A stretch of DNA of 64,000 bases from UBA5868 sp964482025 (GCA_964482025.1 CAYZVN010000005.1:1-64000); one strand, 5' to 3'; shown: positions 27,538 through 35,827, counted from the first letter of the stretch. The notes: generated by a model not told the origin, from the letters alone. Translations and numbers: made by a program.

Positions 27538-27555
27538 TACTTAGATGTCTAAGTA
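27538..27555. promoter_or_regulatory. Likely EctR operator (8-2-8 palindrome)
   Basis: TACTTAGA-TG-TCTAAGTA is a perfect palindrome with 8-base half-sites and a 2-base spacer. It lies between divergent ectR and ectA. The EctR site described in methylotrophs has the same geometry (8-base half-sites, 2-base spacer), so MarR-type binding here is a strong inference. Confidence 0.7.
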
Positions 27556-27665
27556 ATAAAATATCGTTTTTTAGATGGATTCCACAAAAAATTGTGATTT
27601 TGCTTGTGATGAAAGCGGTTATAGCCGATAATTCTTCGGCTCAAGTCCTTAGAGCAGTAAGTATT

Positions 27666-28238
27666 ATGACAGAACGCTTAGACAGATTCGGCGGGGAAGC
27701 AGTGGCAGAGAAATACACTAACCCCGATCAGAAGACCGAAATCTGTGTGCGTAAGCCAACTGCGATGGATGGCCTGGCCGTTCATAGGCTTATCGCACAG
27801 TGCCCGCCGCTCGACCCCAACTCCGTTTATTGCAACCTGCTGCAGTGCTCTCATTTCGCTGACACCTCTGTTCTGGTTGAGGCGCAGGGCGAAGTTGCCG
27901 CTTTTATGTCCGGATACGTCAAACCTACCGACGCCGAAGTACTATTTGTTTGGCAGGTGGCAGTAGCAGAAGCTTGGCGAGGACGCGGTTTAGCGGGACG
28001 GATGCTGGAGGCCCTGCTTCAGCGGCGGGAGTTGCGCGCAATTCGATTTCTCGAAACTTCTATAACCCCCTCCAACGAAGCTTCAGCAAACCTATTTCGG
28101 CGATTTGCTGACAAACATCAGGCTTCGTTAACCACCTCAATTTTATTTTCGCAGGCCGAGCATTTTGCCGGCCGCCACGATGACGAAGTGCTCTTTCGCA
28201 TCGGACCGTTTGGTCCGCAGAAGAGTTCGTCGCAATAA
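27666..28238 (+). CDS. ectA: L-2,4-diaminobutyrate acetyltransferase
   Basis: EctA acetylates diaminobutyrate at N4, the second step of ectoine synthesis. The GNAT fold is clear: ICVRKPTAMDGLAVHRLIAQCPPLDPNSVYCNLL, then FMSGYVKP, VWQVAVAEAWRGRGLAGRML (acetyl-CoA loop) and LETSITPSNEASANLFRRFA. The start at 27666 gives 190 residues, close to other EctA proteins; upstream starts at 27594 (GTG) and 27609 (ATG) would add a tail with no family match. None has a strong ribosome-binding site. ectB begins 15 bases after the stop. Confidence 0.95.
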   Translation: MTERLDRFGGEAVAEKYTNPDQKTEICVRKPTAMDGLAVHRLIAQCPPLDPNSVYCNLLQCSHFADTSVLVEAQGEVAAFMSGYVKPTDAEVLFVWQVAVAEAWRGRGLAGRMLEALLQRRELRAIRFLETSITPSNEASANLFRRFADKHQASLTTSILFSQAEHFAGRHDDEVLFRIGPFGPQKSSSQ

Positions 28239-28253
28239 CTAAGGGAGAACCCT

Positions 28254-29525
28254 ATGTCGATATTTCAAGAGACAGAATCCAATGTCATGGTTTACGCGCG
28301 CTCGTTTCCTGTGACCTTTACCAGAGCGACCGGCGAGTTTTTATATGATCAAGACGGCGAAAAATACTTGGACTTTCTCGCGGGGGCAGGGTCACTCAAC
28401 TACGGCCACAATAATCCGACATTGAAATCTGCGTTGTTGAGCTATATCGAAAGTGACGGCATCACCCACGGACTGGATATGCACACAGAAGCTAAGGCTC
28501 GCTTTCTCGAAGCGTTTCAGGGCAATATTTTGCTTCCACGCGATATGAATTATCGTTTTCAATTTACCGGTCCCACCGGTACAAATGCGGTGGAAGCTGC
28601 CTTGAAGCTGGCTCGTAAAGTCAAAAAACGCCAGAACATAGTGGCATTTACGAATGGTTTTCATGGCGTATCACTCGGCGCAGCGGCGGCGACTGGTAAC
28701 CGCTTGCATCGCGGCGGTGCGGGAGTGCCGCTAACGAATGTTACACGTATGCCATATTGCGGCTATCACGGTCAGGATGTGGATACGCTTAAAATTTTTG
28801 AGCAGCAACTGAATGATCCTTCCAGTGGTTTGGATTTGCCTGCGGCAGTAATCGTCGAAGTGATCCAAGGGGAGGGCGGTTTAAATACCGCAAAAGATGC
28901 GTGGTTGCGTGGCCTGGAAAAAATCTGTCGCAAATTCGATATATTGTTGATCGTCGATGATATACAGGCTGGCTGTGGTCGATCGGGGCAGTTCTTCAGC
29001 TTTGAAAGCAGCGGCATAAAGCCGGATATGATCACTCTGTCAAAATCACTCAGTGGTTTTGGTCTGCCAATGGCGGTGGTGTTGCTTGCTCCCGAGCTGG
29101 ATCAGTGGAGCCCCGGTGAGCACAACGGTACTTTTCGCGGTAATAATCACGCGTTCGTAACAGCGGCTGCGGCTTTAGAAAACTACTGGGCCGACGACAC
29201 TTTCATTCGCAGTGTGCAGCACAAAGCCAGCATTATCAGCAAGACTTTGAAATCCATATCCGATCGTCACGGCAATACCACACTGCGGCCCAGAGGGCGA
29301 GGTTTGATGCAGGGGTTGGCATGTCCGTCCGGTGAAATTGCCTCGCGTATTAGCCGCGAAGCCTTCGCGCGTAAACTCATTATTGAAACATCTGGAAACC
29401 GCGGCCAAGTGGTGAAGTGTCTCTGTCCTTTAACTATTGAGGAAGAAAATCTTCGCGACGGCTTGTCGCGCCTGGCCGACAGCATAGATGCCGTACTTAA
29501 GCAGCCCGTTTCCGCCGCTTCCTGA
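28254..29525 (+). CDS. ectB: Diaminobutyrate--2-oxoglutarate transaminase
   Basis: EctB (423 residues) turns aspartate semialdehyde into L-2,4-diaminobutyrate using glutamate, the first committed ectoine step. It is a class III PLP aminotransferase: FTGPTGTNAVEAALKLARK, EVIQGEGGLN, DDIQAGCGRSGQFFSFE, and the PLP lysine in ITLSKSLSGFGLPMAVVL. AAGGGAGAA precedes the ATG. It is the second gene of ectABC-ask. Confidence 0.98.
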   Translation: MSIFQETESNVMVYARSFPVTFTRATGEFLYDQDGEKYLDFLAGAGSLNYGHNNPTLKSALLSYIESDGITHGLDMHTEAKARFLEAFQGNILLPRDMNYRFQFTGPTGTNAVEAALKLARKVKKRQNIVAFTNGFHGVSLGAAAATGNRLHRGGAGVPLTNVTRMPYCGYHGQDVDTLKIFEQQLNDPSSGLDLPAAVIVEVIQGEGGLNTAKDAWLRGLEKICRKFDILLIVDDIQAGCGRSGQFFSFESSGIKPDMITLSKSLSGFGLPMAVVLLAPELDQWSPGEHNGTFRGNNHAFVTAAAALENYWADDTFIRSVQHKASIISKTLKSISDRHGNTTLRPRGRGLMQGLACPSGEIASRISREAFARKLIIETSGNRGQVVKCLCPLTIEEENLRDGLSRLADSIDAVLKQPVSAAS

Positions 29526-29535
29526 GGAGTAATAA

Positions 29536-29934
29536 ATGATTGTCCGAAATTTAGATGCAGCCAACCAGACTGATCGACGAGTAGTCAGTGAAGGATGGGA
29601 AAGTACCCGCTTGTTATTGCGCAACGACAATATGGGTTTTTCCTTTCACATCACAACGATTTACGAAGGTGCCGACCTGAACATGCATTATCAGAACCAC
29701 CTGGAATCTGTGTATTGCATTAGCGGTGAGGGTGAAGTGGAAAGCCTTGAAGATGGCAAGGTTTATCCTATCTCTCCAGGAGTCATTTATATTCTCGATA
29801 AGCACGATCGCCATCGATTGCGTGCGAAGACAGAAATGAAAATGGCCTGTGTATTCAACCCGCCTCTGCACGGCAAAGAAGTGCATGATTCTAGCGGCGC
29901 CTATCCGCTGGAAGCTGAAACAGTTGAAAGCTGA
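29536..29934 (+). CDS. ectC: Ectoine synthase
   Basis: EctC (132 residues) is a cupin-fold enzyme that cyclises N4-acetyl-diaminobutyrate to ectoine. Family stretches are MIVRNLDAANQTDRRV, WESTRLLLRNDNMGFSFHITTIYEGADL, YCISGEGEVE and IYILDKHDRHRLRA, and MACVFNPPLHG. The protein is full length. No ectD hydroxylase gene follows, so this operon itself makes ectoine and not hydroxyectoine. Confidence 0.98.
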   Translation: MIVRNLDAANQTDRRVVSEGWESTRLLLRNDNMGFSFHITTIYEGADLNMHYQNHLESVYCISGEGEVESLEDGKVYPISPGVIYILDKHDRHRLRAKTEMKMACVFNPPLHGKEVHDSSGAYPLEAETVES

Positions 29935-29964
29935 GCCTAATACCCAGATAGACAGGGGGACTCG

Positions 29965-31401
29965 ATGAGTCATACAGTGGAAAAAATTGGCGGCACGTCC
30001 ATGAGCCAATACACCGCCGTGCGCGACAATATTATTCTCGGCCATAAAAACAAGCAGCCTGTCACCGGGCGCATTATGGTGGTATCGGCATACGGTGGCA
30101 TAACGGACTTATTGCTCGAGCACAAAAAAACCGGACGCCTTGGCGTGTACGGTCTTTTTGCGGCAAACGAGGATGGTCATTCCTGGCGCGAGGCCATGGA
30201 CGCGGTGCGCGAGCAGATGCTCGCCATCAATAAAGAGTTGTTTAATGAGCCAGTGAATCGAAAAAGCGCGGATGAGTTTATCACTGCGCGCCTGGATACC
30301 ACCCAGCGTTGTCTCGATGATCTCCAGCGACTGTGTCAGCACGGCCACTTCTCGCTGCAAAATCACTTGCAGACGGTAAGAGAAATGCTGGCAAGCTTGG
30401 GCGAAGCCCACAGCGCTTGGAATATGACCCGAAAGTTAAACGAAGACGGCATAAAAGCGCGCTTGCTCGACCTGACGGGCTGGAACCTGCCGGAGCATTT
30501 CACTCTCGATGAGCAAATTTTAGCGAGCATCGAAGGCATTGACGTAGAGCAAGAGCTGTTGGTGGCAACCGGTTATGCCCATTGCAAAAGCGGCCTGATG
30601 GCGACTTTTGATCGCGGTTATAGCGAGATGACCTTCAGCCGCATTGCCGTTTTGACCGGTGCACGCGAAGCACTGATTCACAAAGAATATCACCTCAGTA
30701 GCGCCGACCCGCGCTTGGTTGGCGAGGAAAAAGTGGTGCCCATAGGGCGCACGAATTATGACGTGACGGATCAGTTGGCCAACTTAGGGATGGAGGCCAT
30801 TCATCCCCGAGCAGCTAAAGGTTTGCGTCAGAGCAGCATTCCGCTGCGGGTGAAAAACACCTTTGAGCCAGAGCACAGCGGCACTTTGATTACTGGCGAT
30901 TATGTGAGCGAAAAGCCCTGTGTGGAAATTATCGCCGGACGCAAAAATGTCTTTTCAATGGAATTTTTTGATCAGGATATGGTGGGGGACTTTTACCGCT
31001 ACGAAACCGCCTTATTGGAGATTTGTAAGCGCTTCAAGGCCGGGCCGGTCACCAAGGATGTCAACGCCAACACCATCACTTACTACCTGAGTGCAAACAT
31101 TAAAAATGTTAAGCGTGTCGAGCAGGAGCTTCAGCGTCAATTCCCCGACTCGGAGATCAAAACTCGCAAGGTTGCCATAGTCTCCGCCATCGGCAGCGAT
31201 ATGAAGGTTCCGGGAATATTGGCAAAGACGGTGGCGGCTCTCGCCGATGCCGGCATCAGTATTCTCGCTGTGCATCAGTCGATGCGTCAGGTAGATATGC
31301 AGTTTGTGGTGGACGAAGAAGATTACACACTTGCGGTGCAGAGTCTGCATAAATGCTTGATTGAGGTTCACAACCATGGCATCGCTATATGCGCAGCCTG
31401 A
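29965..31401 (+). CDS. Ectoine-specific aspartokinase (Ask_Ect)
   Basis: This second aspartokinase (478 residues) is only distantly like LysC. It starts MSHTVEKIGGTSMSQYTAVRDNI and carries the Ask_Ect stretch VSAYGGITDLLLEHKKTGRLGVYGLFA, an extended insert and two ACT domains (KVAIVSAIGSDMKVPGILAKTVAAL). In ectoine producers this isozyme feeds aspartyl phosphate to ectoine synthesis and is thought to escape normal amino-acid feedback. It is 30 bases after ectC and its last 13 bases overlap the next gene. Confidence 0.96.
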   Translation: MSHTVEKIGGTSMSQYTAVRDNIILGHKNKQPVTGRIMVVSAYGGITDLLLEHKKTGRLGVYGLFAANEDGHSWREAMDAVREQMLAINKELFNEPVNRKSADEFITARLDTTQRCLDDLQRLCQHGHFSLQNHLQTVREMLASLGEAHSAWNMTRKLNEDGIKARLLDLTGWNLPEHFTLDEQILASIEGIDVEQELLVATGYAHCKSGLMATFDRGYSEMTFSRIAVLTGAREALIHKEYHLSSADPRLVGEEKVVPIGRTNYDVTDQLANLGMEAIHPRAAKGLRQSSIPLRVKNTFEPEHSGTLITGDYVSEKPCVEIIAGRKNVFSMEFFDQDMVGDFYRYETALLEICKRFKAGPVTKDVNANTITYYLSANIKNVKRVEQELQRQFPDSEIKTRKVAIVSAIGSDMKVPGILAKTVAALADAGISILAVHQSMRQVDMQFVVDEEDYTLAVQSLHKCLIEVHNHGIAICAA

Positions 31402-32294
31402 GATGGCTGGGCATAGGGTTGTTGTTTCTGTGTCCCTTGTTGGGCGCGCAGGAATCGACGTCAGAAGAAGAGAGGCTGGCGGGACAAGTGGAGGAGTTGG
31501 CCGAGCCTCTTTATACGCCTTTTATTGAGCGTTACATCCTCGATGAGTTAAAACAATTGCGCACGGACATGGCCACCCAGCGGGTGGAGTTGATGGAAAA
31601 AATTCTCGATCGGGATTTAATGGTCAGCGACAAGGCCATGAGCTACGCCTCCAATACCGTTACATATTTTTTCTATCTGATCGCCGCGGTGAGCTCCATC
31701 TTAGTGATTGTCGGTTGGACATCCATTCGCGATATTCGCGACAAGGTGCACAGCGTAGCGGACAAGGAAGTGCAAAAACTGGTGGATGCTTACGAGAAGC
31801 GCTTGCATGCAATTGAAAAACAGTTGATGCAAAAAACTCGGCACATCGACGAAAACCGCTTACAAATCGAAAAAACCCAGGAAGTGCACTCCATGTGGTT
31901 GCGCGCGGCGCAGGAGCATTCCATTCATAGCAAGATTTCGATCTATGATGAAATTCTCCGCTTGCGCCCCCTTGATGTGGAAGCCTTGACCTACAAAGCG
32001 GACACCGTATTGGAGCTGGGCGAGCCCCAGTGGGCAAAAAACCTTTGCCAAAGAGCACTGGAGCTCGATCCACAATATGGCTATGCACACTATCAACTGG
32101 CCTGTGCCAATGTGGCACTCAATGATTTTGATGAAGCCGTGGCAGGGCTTGCCCGGGCCATGCGGTTCAGTGATGCCGTCATTGAGGAAATCCGCAGCGA
32201 CGAAGCCCTTGCGCCTCTGCGCGACTACCCTCCCTTTAAGGCGTTAGTTGACAACCCAATGGGGTCACCTTCGCGGGACCCAGAGATTGGCTGA
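31389..32294 (+). CDS. TPR membrane protein coupled to the ectoine operon, function unknown
   Basis: The 301-residue protein has a signal-like start (LGIGLLFLCPLLGAQ), a charged helical region, one membrane helix at residues ~93-113 (TVTYFFYLIAAVSSILVIVGW), a coiled coil (~120-165) and two or three TPR units (from SKISIYDEILRLRPLDVEALTYKADTVLELG to ALELDPQYGYAHYQLACANVALNDFDEAVAGLARAM). Its ATG lies 13 bases before the end of the ectoine aspartokinase gene, so it is probably translated by coupling. I do not recognise a named family. It could be an envelope sensor or scaffold linked to osmotic stress, but this is only context. Confidence 0.85.
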   Translation: MRSLRWLGIGLLFLCPLLGAQESTSEEERLAGQVEELAEPLYTPFIERYILDELKQLRTDMATQRVELMEKILDRDLMVSDKAMSYASNTVTYFFYLIAAVSSILVIVGWTSIRDIRDKVHSVADKEVQKLVDAYEKRLHAIEKQLMQKTRHIDENRLQIEKTQEVHSMWLRAAQEHSIHSKISIYDEILRLRPLDVEALTYKADTVLELGEPQWAKNLCQRALELDPQYGYAHYQLACANVALNDFDEAVAGLARAMRFSDAVIEEIRSDEALAPLRDYPPFKALVDNPMGSPSRDPEIG

Positions 32295-32376
32295 GGGTGG
32301 CAGCGCCACAGAGCGGGCGTCTGGGTAGGGTTTCTGGGCATGCGCCTGCGTCGATAAGAGTATTTGGATATTTCGC

Positions 32377-32403
32377 TAAAGTTGCCGCCCGTGCCGCCGA
32401 TAA
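32377..32403 (+). promoter_or_regulatory. FliA (sigma-28) flagellar promoter
   Basis: TAAA (32377-32380) and GCCGATAA (32396-32403) are separated by exactly 15 bases, a perfect match to the sigma-28 consensus. It lies about 43 bases upstream of the first fliS gene and should drive it as a late flagellar transcript. Confidence 0.85.
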
Positions 32404-32445
32404 ACAGAGAGTCTGACAACTGTCACCACTGGAGAGAGGCGTACC

Positions 32446-32823
32446 GTGAATACCCAGGCAGCTCTGAAATCTTATGCGAAAGTCCATTACCGAGCCAACG
32501 TCGAAATCGCGTCGCCCCATCGCTTAATCGACATGTTGTATGAAGGCGCTATCGAGCGCATTGTGCAGGCCAAGGGCGCGATGGAGTTTGGCAATATCGA
32601 ATTAAAAGGTAACAAAATCAACAGCGCTGTCAGCATTGTGGGCGGCCTGCGTGAGAGCCTAAATGAGGAGTCCGGTGGCGACCTCGCAATGAATCTGGAT
32701 GGTCTTTACGTCTACATTCAGGGGCTGCTCAGCGCCGCTCATCTGAAAAACGATGCCAGCAAGCTCGACGAAGCTGTGACTCTGCTGTCTGACCTTCGCT
32801 CCGCCTGGAAGCAGATCGGTTAA
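32446..32823 (+). CDS. fliS: Flagellin export chaperone FliS
   Basis: FliS (125 residues) binds flagellin and keeps it from polymerising before export. ALKSYAKVHYRANVEIASPHRLIDMLYEGAIERI is the canonical N-terminus and helix 1, and MNLDGLYVYIQGLLSAAHLKNDASKLDEAVTLLSDLRSAWKQI is the usual C-terminal half. It starts with GTG, preceded by GAGAGAGG. It is the best conserved of three FliS-like genes here, and directly downstream of a FliA promoter. Confidence 0.95.
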   Translation: MNTQAALKSYAKVHYRANVEIASPHRLIDMLYEGAIERIVQAKGAMEFGNIELKGNKINSAVSIVGGLRESLNEESGGDLAMNLDGLYVYIQGLLSAAHLKNDASKLDEAVTLLSDLRSAWKQIG

Positions 32824-32831
32824 TCCCTTTC

Positions 32832-32857
32832 CCTCCGGCGACCATGGTCGTCGGAGG
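32832..32857 (+). terminator. 26-base near-perfect palindrome after fliS
   Basis: CCTCCGGCGACC and its partner GGTCGTCGGAGG form a 26-base palindrome with a single G-U position, 8 bases after the fliS stop, followed by TTT. It may end part of the transcripts so that fliS is made in excess of the downstream paralogues. Confidence 0.5.
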
Positions 32858-32942
32858 TTTGGCACTATCCCTGCATTATCTTCTGTGAATCGCAGTAAAG
32901 CGGCAATTATTTGCCACTCGCAACATTCACAGGAGACCTCTC

Positions 32943-33344
32943 ATGGCCGTTGCCCAAACCAAAGCTGCTTCTTTTATTCAAGAGCACACCGAAGAAATTT
33001 CCTCTCACCAAATCATTTCTCTGTTGATGGACGGTGCGCTCGAGCGCGTCGACCAAGCACTCGTGGCGCATCAGAAAAACAATCAAACCGACCTTCAAAT
33101 TCTGATCGACAAACTGGTCGCCATTATTAATGGCCTGCGCAACAGTTTGAATATGGATGCCGGGGAGATAGCGGAAAATCTGGATGCACTTTATGACTAT
33201 ATGGTAGGTAAGGTCACCCAGGCATCATACGAAGAGCTTGCCGCAGTGCTGGTAGAAGTTCGAGATTTGATCGGAGAAATTAAAGCTGGATGGGATGAAA
33301 TGAATTTTATGGCGATGCTTCAGGAGCAGGCAGCAGTCGAATAG
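32943..33344 (+). CDS. FliS-like paralogue, divergent
   Basis: The 133-residue protein follows the FliS pattern but has changed key positions. Where FliS has ASPHRLIDMLYEGA this protein has ISSHQIISLLMDGA, and the N-terminal tyrosines that help bind flagellin are missing. The C-terminal half, ENLDALYDYMVGKVTQASYEELAAVLVEVRDLIGEIKAGW, is clearly FliS-like. AGGAGA precedes the ATG. It may serve another secreted flagellar protein or act as an anti-chaperone; that is inference. It has its own upstream hairpin and a terminator after it. Confidence 0.85.
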   Translation: MAVAQTKAASFIQEHTEEISSHQIISLLMDGALERVDQALVAHQKNNQTDLQILIDKLVAIINGLRNSLNMDAGEIAENLDALYDYMVGKVTQASYEELAAVLVEVRDLIGEIKAGWDEMNFMAMLQEQAAVE

Positions 33345-33364
33345 CGGTCACCCAGACGGGGGGT

Positions 33365-33392
33365 AGGCGGAGGCGCTCCGCCTTTGTTGTTT
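33365..33392 (+). terminator. Intrinsic terminator after the second FliS-like gene
   Basis: AGGCGGAG/CTCCGCCT forms an 8-bp stem with loop GCG, followed by a T-rich tract (TTTGTTGTTTCTTT). It lies between the second FliS-like gene and the FliT-like gene. Confidence 0.75.
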
Positions 33393-33473
33393 CTTTGAAG
33401 TGAACATCCTCAAGTTTTGATTTCCGCAGCCGTTAACCGGATCAGTAAATTGTTATCTGGTTAGGAGTCAATC

Positions 33474-33740
33474 ATGAGCGTCGTTCCCGTTTCCCACCTC
33501 TCGCTAATACGCACCCGGCGCGCAATGGAAAAATCGTTTTCCAACGCCGACTGGGATTCCGTAAAGGACTGGGATCAGCTTCTGGCGTTTCAGCTGAATC
33601 AGGCGTTTGACGATCCGGCGCGCGACCACAAGATGTTGGTGGGCGAACTGGAAAAGGTGCTCGCTCTCTACTCCGACATGATGCGCAGCCTGCCGCAAGT
33701 GACAATGGAAAGTTGGCTGCAACCGGAGTTGGTTCGCTAA
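33474..33740 (+). CDS. FliT-like small flagellar protein
   Basis: The 88-residue helical protein (NADWDSVKDWDQLLAFQLNQAFDD, then HKMLVGELEKVLALYSDMM) resembles the FliT/DUF group found beside fliS in Pseudomonas, where FliT-like proteins are chaperones for the filament cap FliD. The match is by helical pattern and position; sequence identity to any named FliT was not tested. TTAGGAG precedes the ATG. It lies 15 bases ahead of the third FliS-like gene. Confidence 0.7.
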   Translation: MSVVPVSHLSLIRTRRAMEKSFSNADWDSVKDWDQLLAFQLNQAFDDPARDHKMLVGELEKVLALYSDMMRSLPQVTMESWLQPELVR

Positions 33741-33755
33741 TGTATTGGCAAGCTT

Positions 33756-34151
33756 ATGGTTAACAAAGTTTCGCTTTATCAAGAGGTGGAGCTCCAAGCT
33801 AAGGTGGCGTCCGCCTCCCCGCACCGGTTAGTCCAGTTGCTTTACGAGGCGATTTTGAGTCACCTTCAATTAGCCCAACAGCTACTCCAGTTGCCGGAGC
33901 TGGATCGCGCCCAGAGCGCGGCGGTCGATCGCGCACTGGCCAAAAGTGTCGATATTGTGATGGAGCTGCGCGACTCTCTCGATCTCAACGTCGGCTCAGA
34001 AATTCCACAGAACCTTGACTTGCTCTACGAGTACATTGAACGGCTGCTGTTGCGCGCCCGCTTGAAAAGAGATCTCGCTGCGGTCAGCGAATCGTTGTCT
34101 TTGCTGGAAACCCTGCGATCGGGGTGGGATGCTATAGCCCACTCGGAGTAG
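33756..34151 (+). CDS. Third FliS-family chaperone
   Basis: The 131-residue protein keeps the FliS helix-1 motif ASASPHRLVQLLYEAILSHL and the C-terminal pattern PQNLDLLYEYIERLLLRARLKRDLAAVSESLSLLETLRSGW. It is as FliS-like as the first copy, unlike the second. It could be the second flagellin chaperone (compare Pseudomonas fliS', fleP) or specialised for another flagellin. fleQ follows after 230 bases. Confidence 0.88.
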   Translation: MVNKVSLYQEVELQAKVASASPHRLVQLLYEAILSHLQLAQQLLQLPELDRAQSAAVDRALAKSVDIVMELRDSLDLNVGSEIPQNLDLLYEYIERLLLRARLKRDLAAVSESLSLLETLRSGWDAIAHSE

Positions 34152-34233
34152 GGCGTGTAGATTCTGCCTTCTGTCAAAACCTTTCACACTGTTACCTTCC
34201 CCTTGCTCTCAAGCACCACTGATCGCCAGAAAT

Positions 34234-34262
34234 TTGACCGTCGGCGAAGCTTTGACTATTAC
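34234..34262 (+). promoter_or_regulatory. Possible sigma-70 promoter for fleQ
   Basis: TTGACC (34234-34239) and TATTAC (34257-34262) are spaced by 17 bases, about 120 bases before the fleQ ATG. The gap of 230 bases otherwise holds no gene. Confidence 0.4.
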
Positions 34263-34381
34263 TTATCATGGCTAATCAGCGCGACCAGAAAGGTCAAAAA
34301 TAAGGCGCGCTTTTGCGATAACACTACCGTGAAGAAGTTGGCGGCGCCATTACCGCTTCGAGTCTGTGAGGCAATAAAACA

Positions 34382-35827
34382 ATGCTGGATGACATGCGCA
34401 TTCTGCTGGTCGATGATAATTCAACAATTCGACACGACCTGCTGGTTATCTTAAATTTTCTCAGCAAAAACGCTCTGGCTTTGGATTTTTCTGAATGGCA
34501 TCTGTTCCCGGAAGCAGTGCGCGGCCAAGCGACGGGGATCGAGGTCATAATTCTCGGTCACAATCTCAAAGGTGGCGACTTTCAGTCTGAATTGAAAATG
34601 GTGCGCGAGCGTTTTGGCACTATTCCGATCATCACTTTAGGCGGCGACTATCCAGACCCCGATGCGGACCTGGAAACCTCGCTGCGACAGCGAGTCGTCG
34701 ACAAACTCACTCTGCCGCTGGCTTATAGCGGCTTGGTGGACTCTTTGCATCGCGCCCAGCGGTTTCGCGAGGCGGTCGTGCTGGCGGAAAAATCTCGCGA
34801 AAAACGCCCGGTGCATTTATTTCGCAGCCTCGTGGGCACCAGTCGTTCAATACAGTCGGTGCGCGCGATGATGTCTCAAGTTGCCGATAAAGATGTGACG
34901 GTGCTGATTGTCGGTGAATCCGGCACCGGGAAGGAGGTGGTGGCACGTAACCTTCACTACCACTCATCACGTCGCGACAAACCTTTTGTGCCCGTAAATT
35001 GCGGTGCAATTCCTGCCGAGCTCCTGGAAAGCGAGCTGTTCGGCCATGAAAAGGGCGCATTTACTGGAGCAATCAACTCCCGCGCAGGCCGTTTTGAGAT
35101 GGCCGAAGGCGGAACTTTGTTTCTCGATGAAATCGGCGATATGCCGCTGCATATGCAAGTGAAGATACTGCGTGTGCTCCAGGAGAAAACCTTCGAGCGA
35201 GTCGGCGGCAATAAAACCTTCCAGACCGATGTTCGCATTATCGCCGCGACCCATCGTAATCTCGACGCCATGATTGAGAGCGGCGAATTTCGTGAGGACC
35301 TTTACTATCGCCTCAACGTGTTCCCCATCGAGATGCCGTCACTCAAGGAACGCGCGGAAGACATCCCGCTGTTGATCAACGAGCTCGTGTCGCGCATGGA
35401 GTCCGAAAAGCGCGGGTCTATTCGCTTTAACTCCGCCGCGATTCTGTCGCTCTGCCGTCATTCTTGGCCGGGTAATGTTCGCGAGCTGGCCAACCTGGTG
35501 GAGCGTATGGCGATCATGCATCCCTCCGGCGTGATTGGCGCACAGGATTTGCCGGCCAAATACTGCCATGTGCAAGTGGAAGAAGACTTTCTTTTTGAGG
35601 AGGCTGCGGAAACGGCTTCCGGTCCTGGCCTGGTGAGTATGGGCGATCGGATACTGCTGCCGGAAAGCGGCATCGATCTCAAGGAGTACATTAATGGGTT
35701 GGAGCAGAGCTTGATCCAGCAAGCGCTCGATGACAGTGGTGGAGTGGTCGCGCGCGCAGCGGAGCGCTTGGCGATGCGACGAACCACGCTAGTGGAGAAA
35801 ATGCGTAAATATGGTATGCAGCGCTGA
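34382..35827 (+). CDS. fleQ: Flagellar master regulator FleQ (sigma-54 dependent)
   Basis: FleQ activates the flagellar hierarchy with RpoN and, with c-di-GMP, represses or activates exopolysaccharide genes. The 481-residue protein has an N-terminal receiver-like domain, an AAA+ domain (Walker A GESGTGKE near 178, the sigma-54 contact GAFTGA, GGTLFLDEIGDMP, RVGGNKTFQTDVRIIAATH) and a Fis-type helix-turn-helix (VVARAAERLAMRRTTLVEKMRKYGM). The receiver lacks the usual phospho-Asp (IILGHN at that place), as in Pseudomonas FleQ, so it is not controlled by phosphorylation. It stands directly after the fliS array. Confidence 0.96.
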   Translation: MLDDMRILLVDDNSTIRHDLLVILNFLSKNALALDFSEWHLFPEAVRGQATGIEVIILGHNLKGGDFQSELKMVRERFGTIPIITLGGDYPDPDADLETSLRQRVVDKLTLPLAYSGLVDSLHRAQRFREAVVLAEKSREKRPVHLFRSLVGTSRSIQSVRAMMSQVADKDVTVLIVGESGTGKEVVARNLHYHSSRRDKPFVPVNCGAIPAELLESELFGHEKGAFTGAINSRAGRFEMAEGGTLFLDEIGDMPLHMQVKILRVLQEKTFERVGGNKTFQTDVRIIAATHRNLDAMIESGEFREDLYYRLNVFPIEMPSLKERAEDIPLLINELVSRMESEKRGSIRFNSAAILSLCRHSWPGNVRELANLVERMAIMHPSGVIGAQDLPAKYCHVQVEEDFLFEEAAETASGPGLVSMGDRILLPESGIDLKEYINGLEQSLIQQALDDSGGVVARAAERLAMRRTTLVEKMRKYGMQR

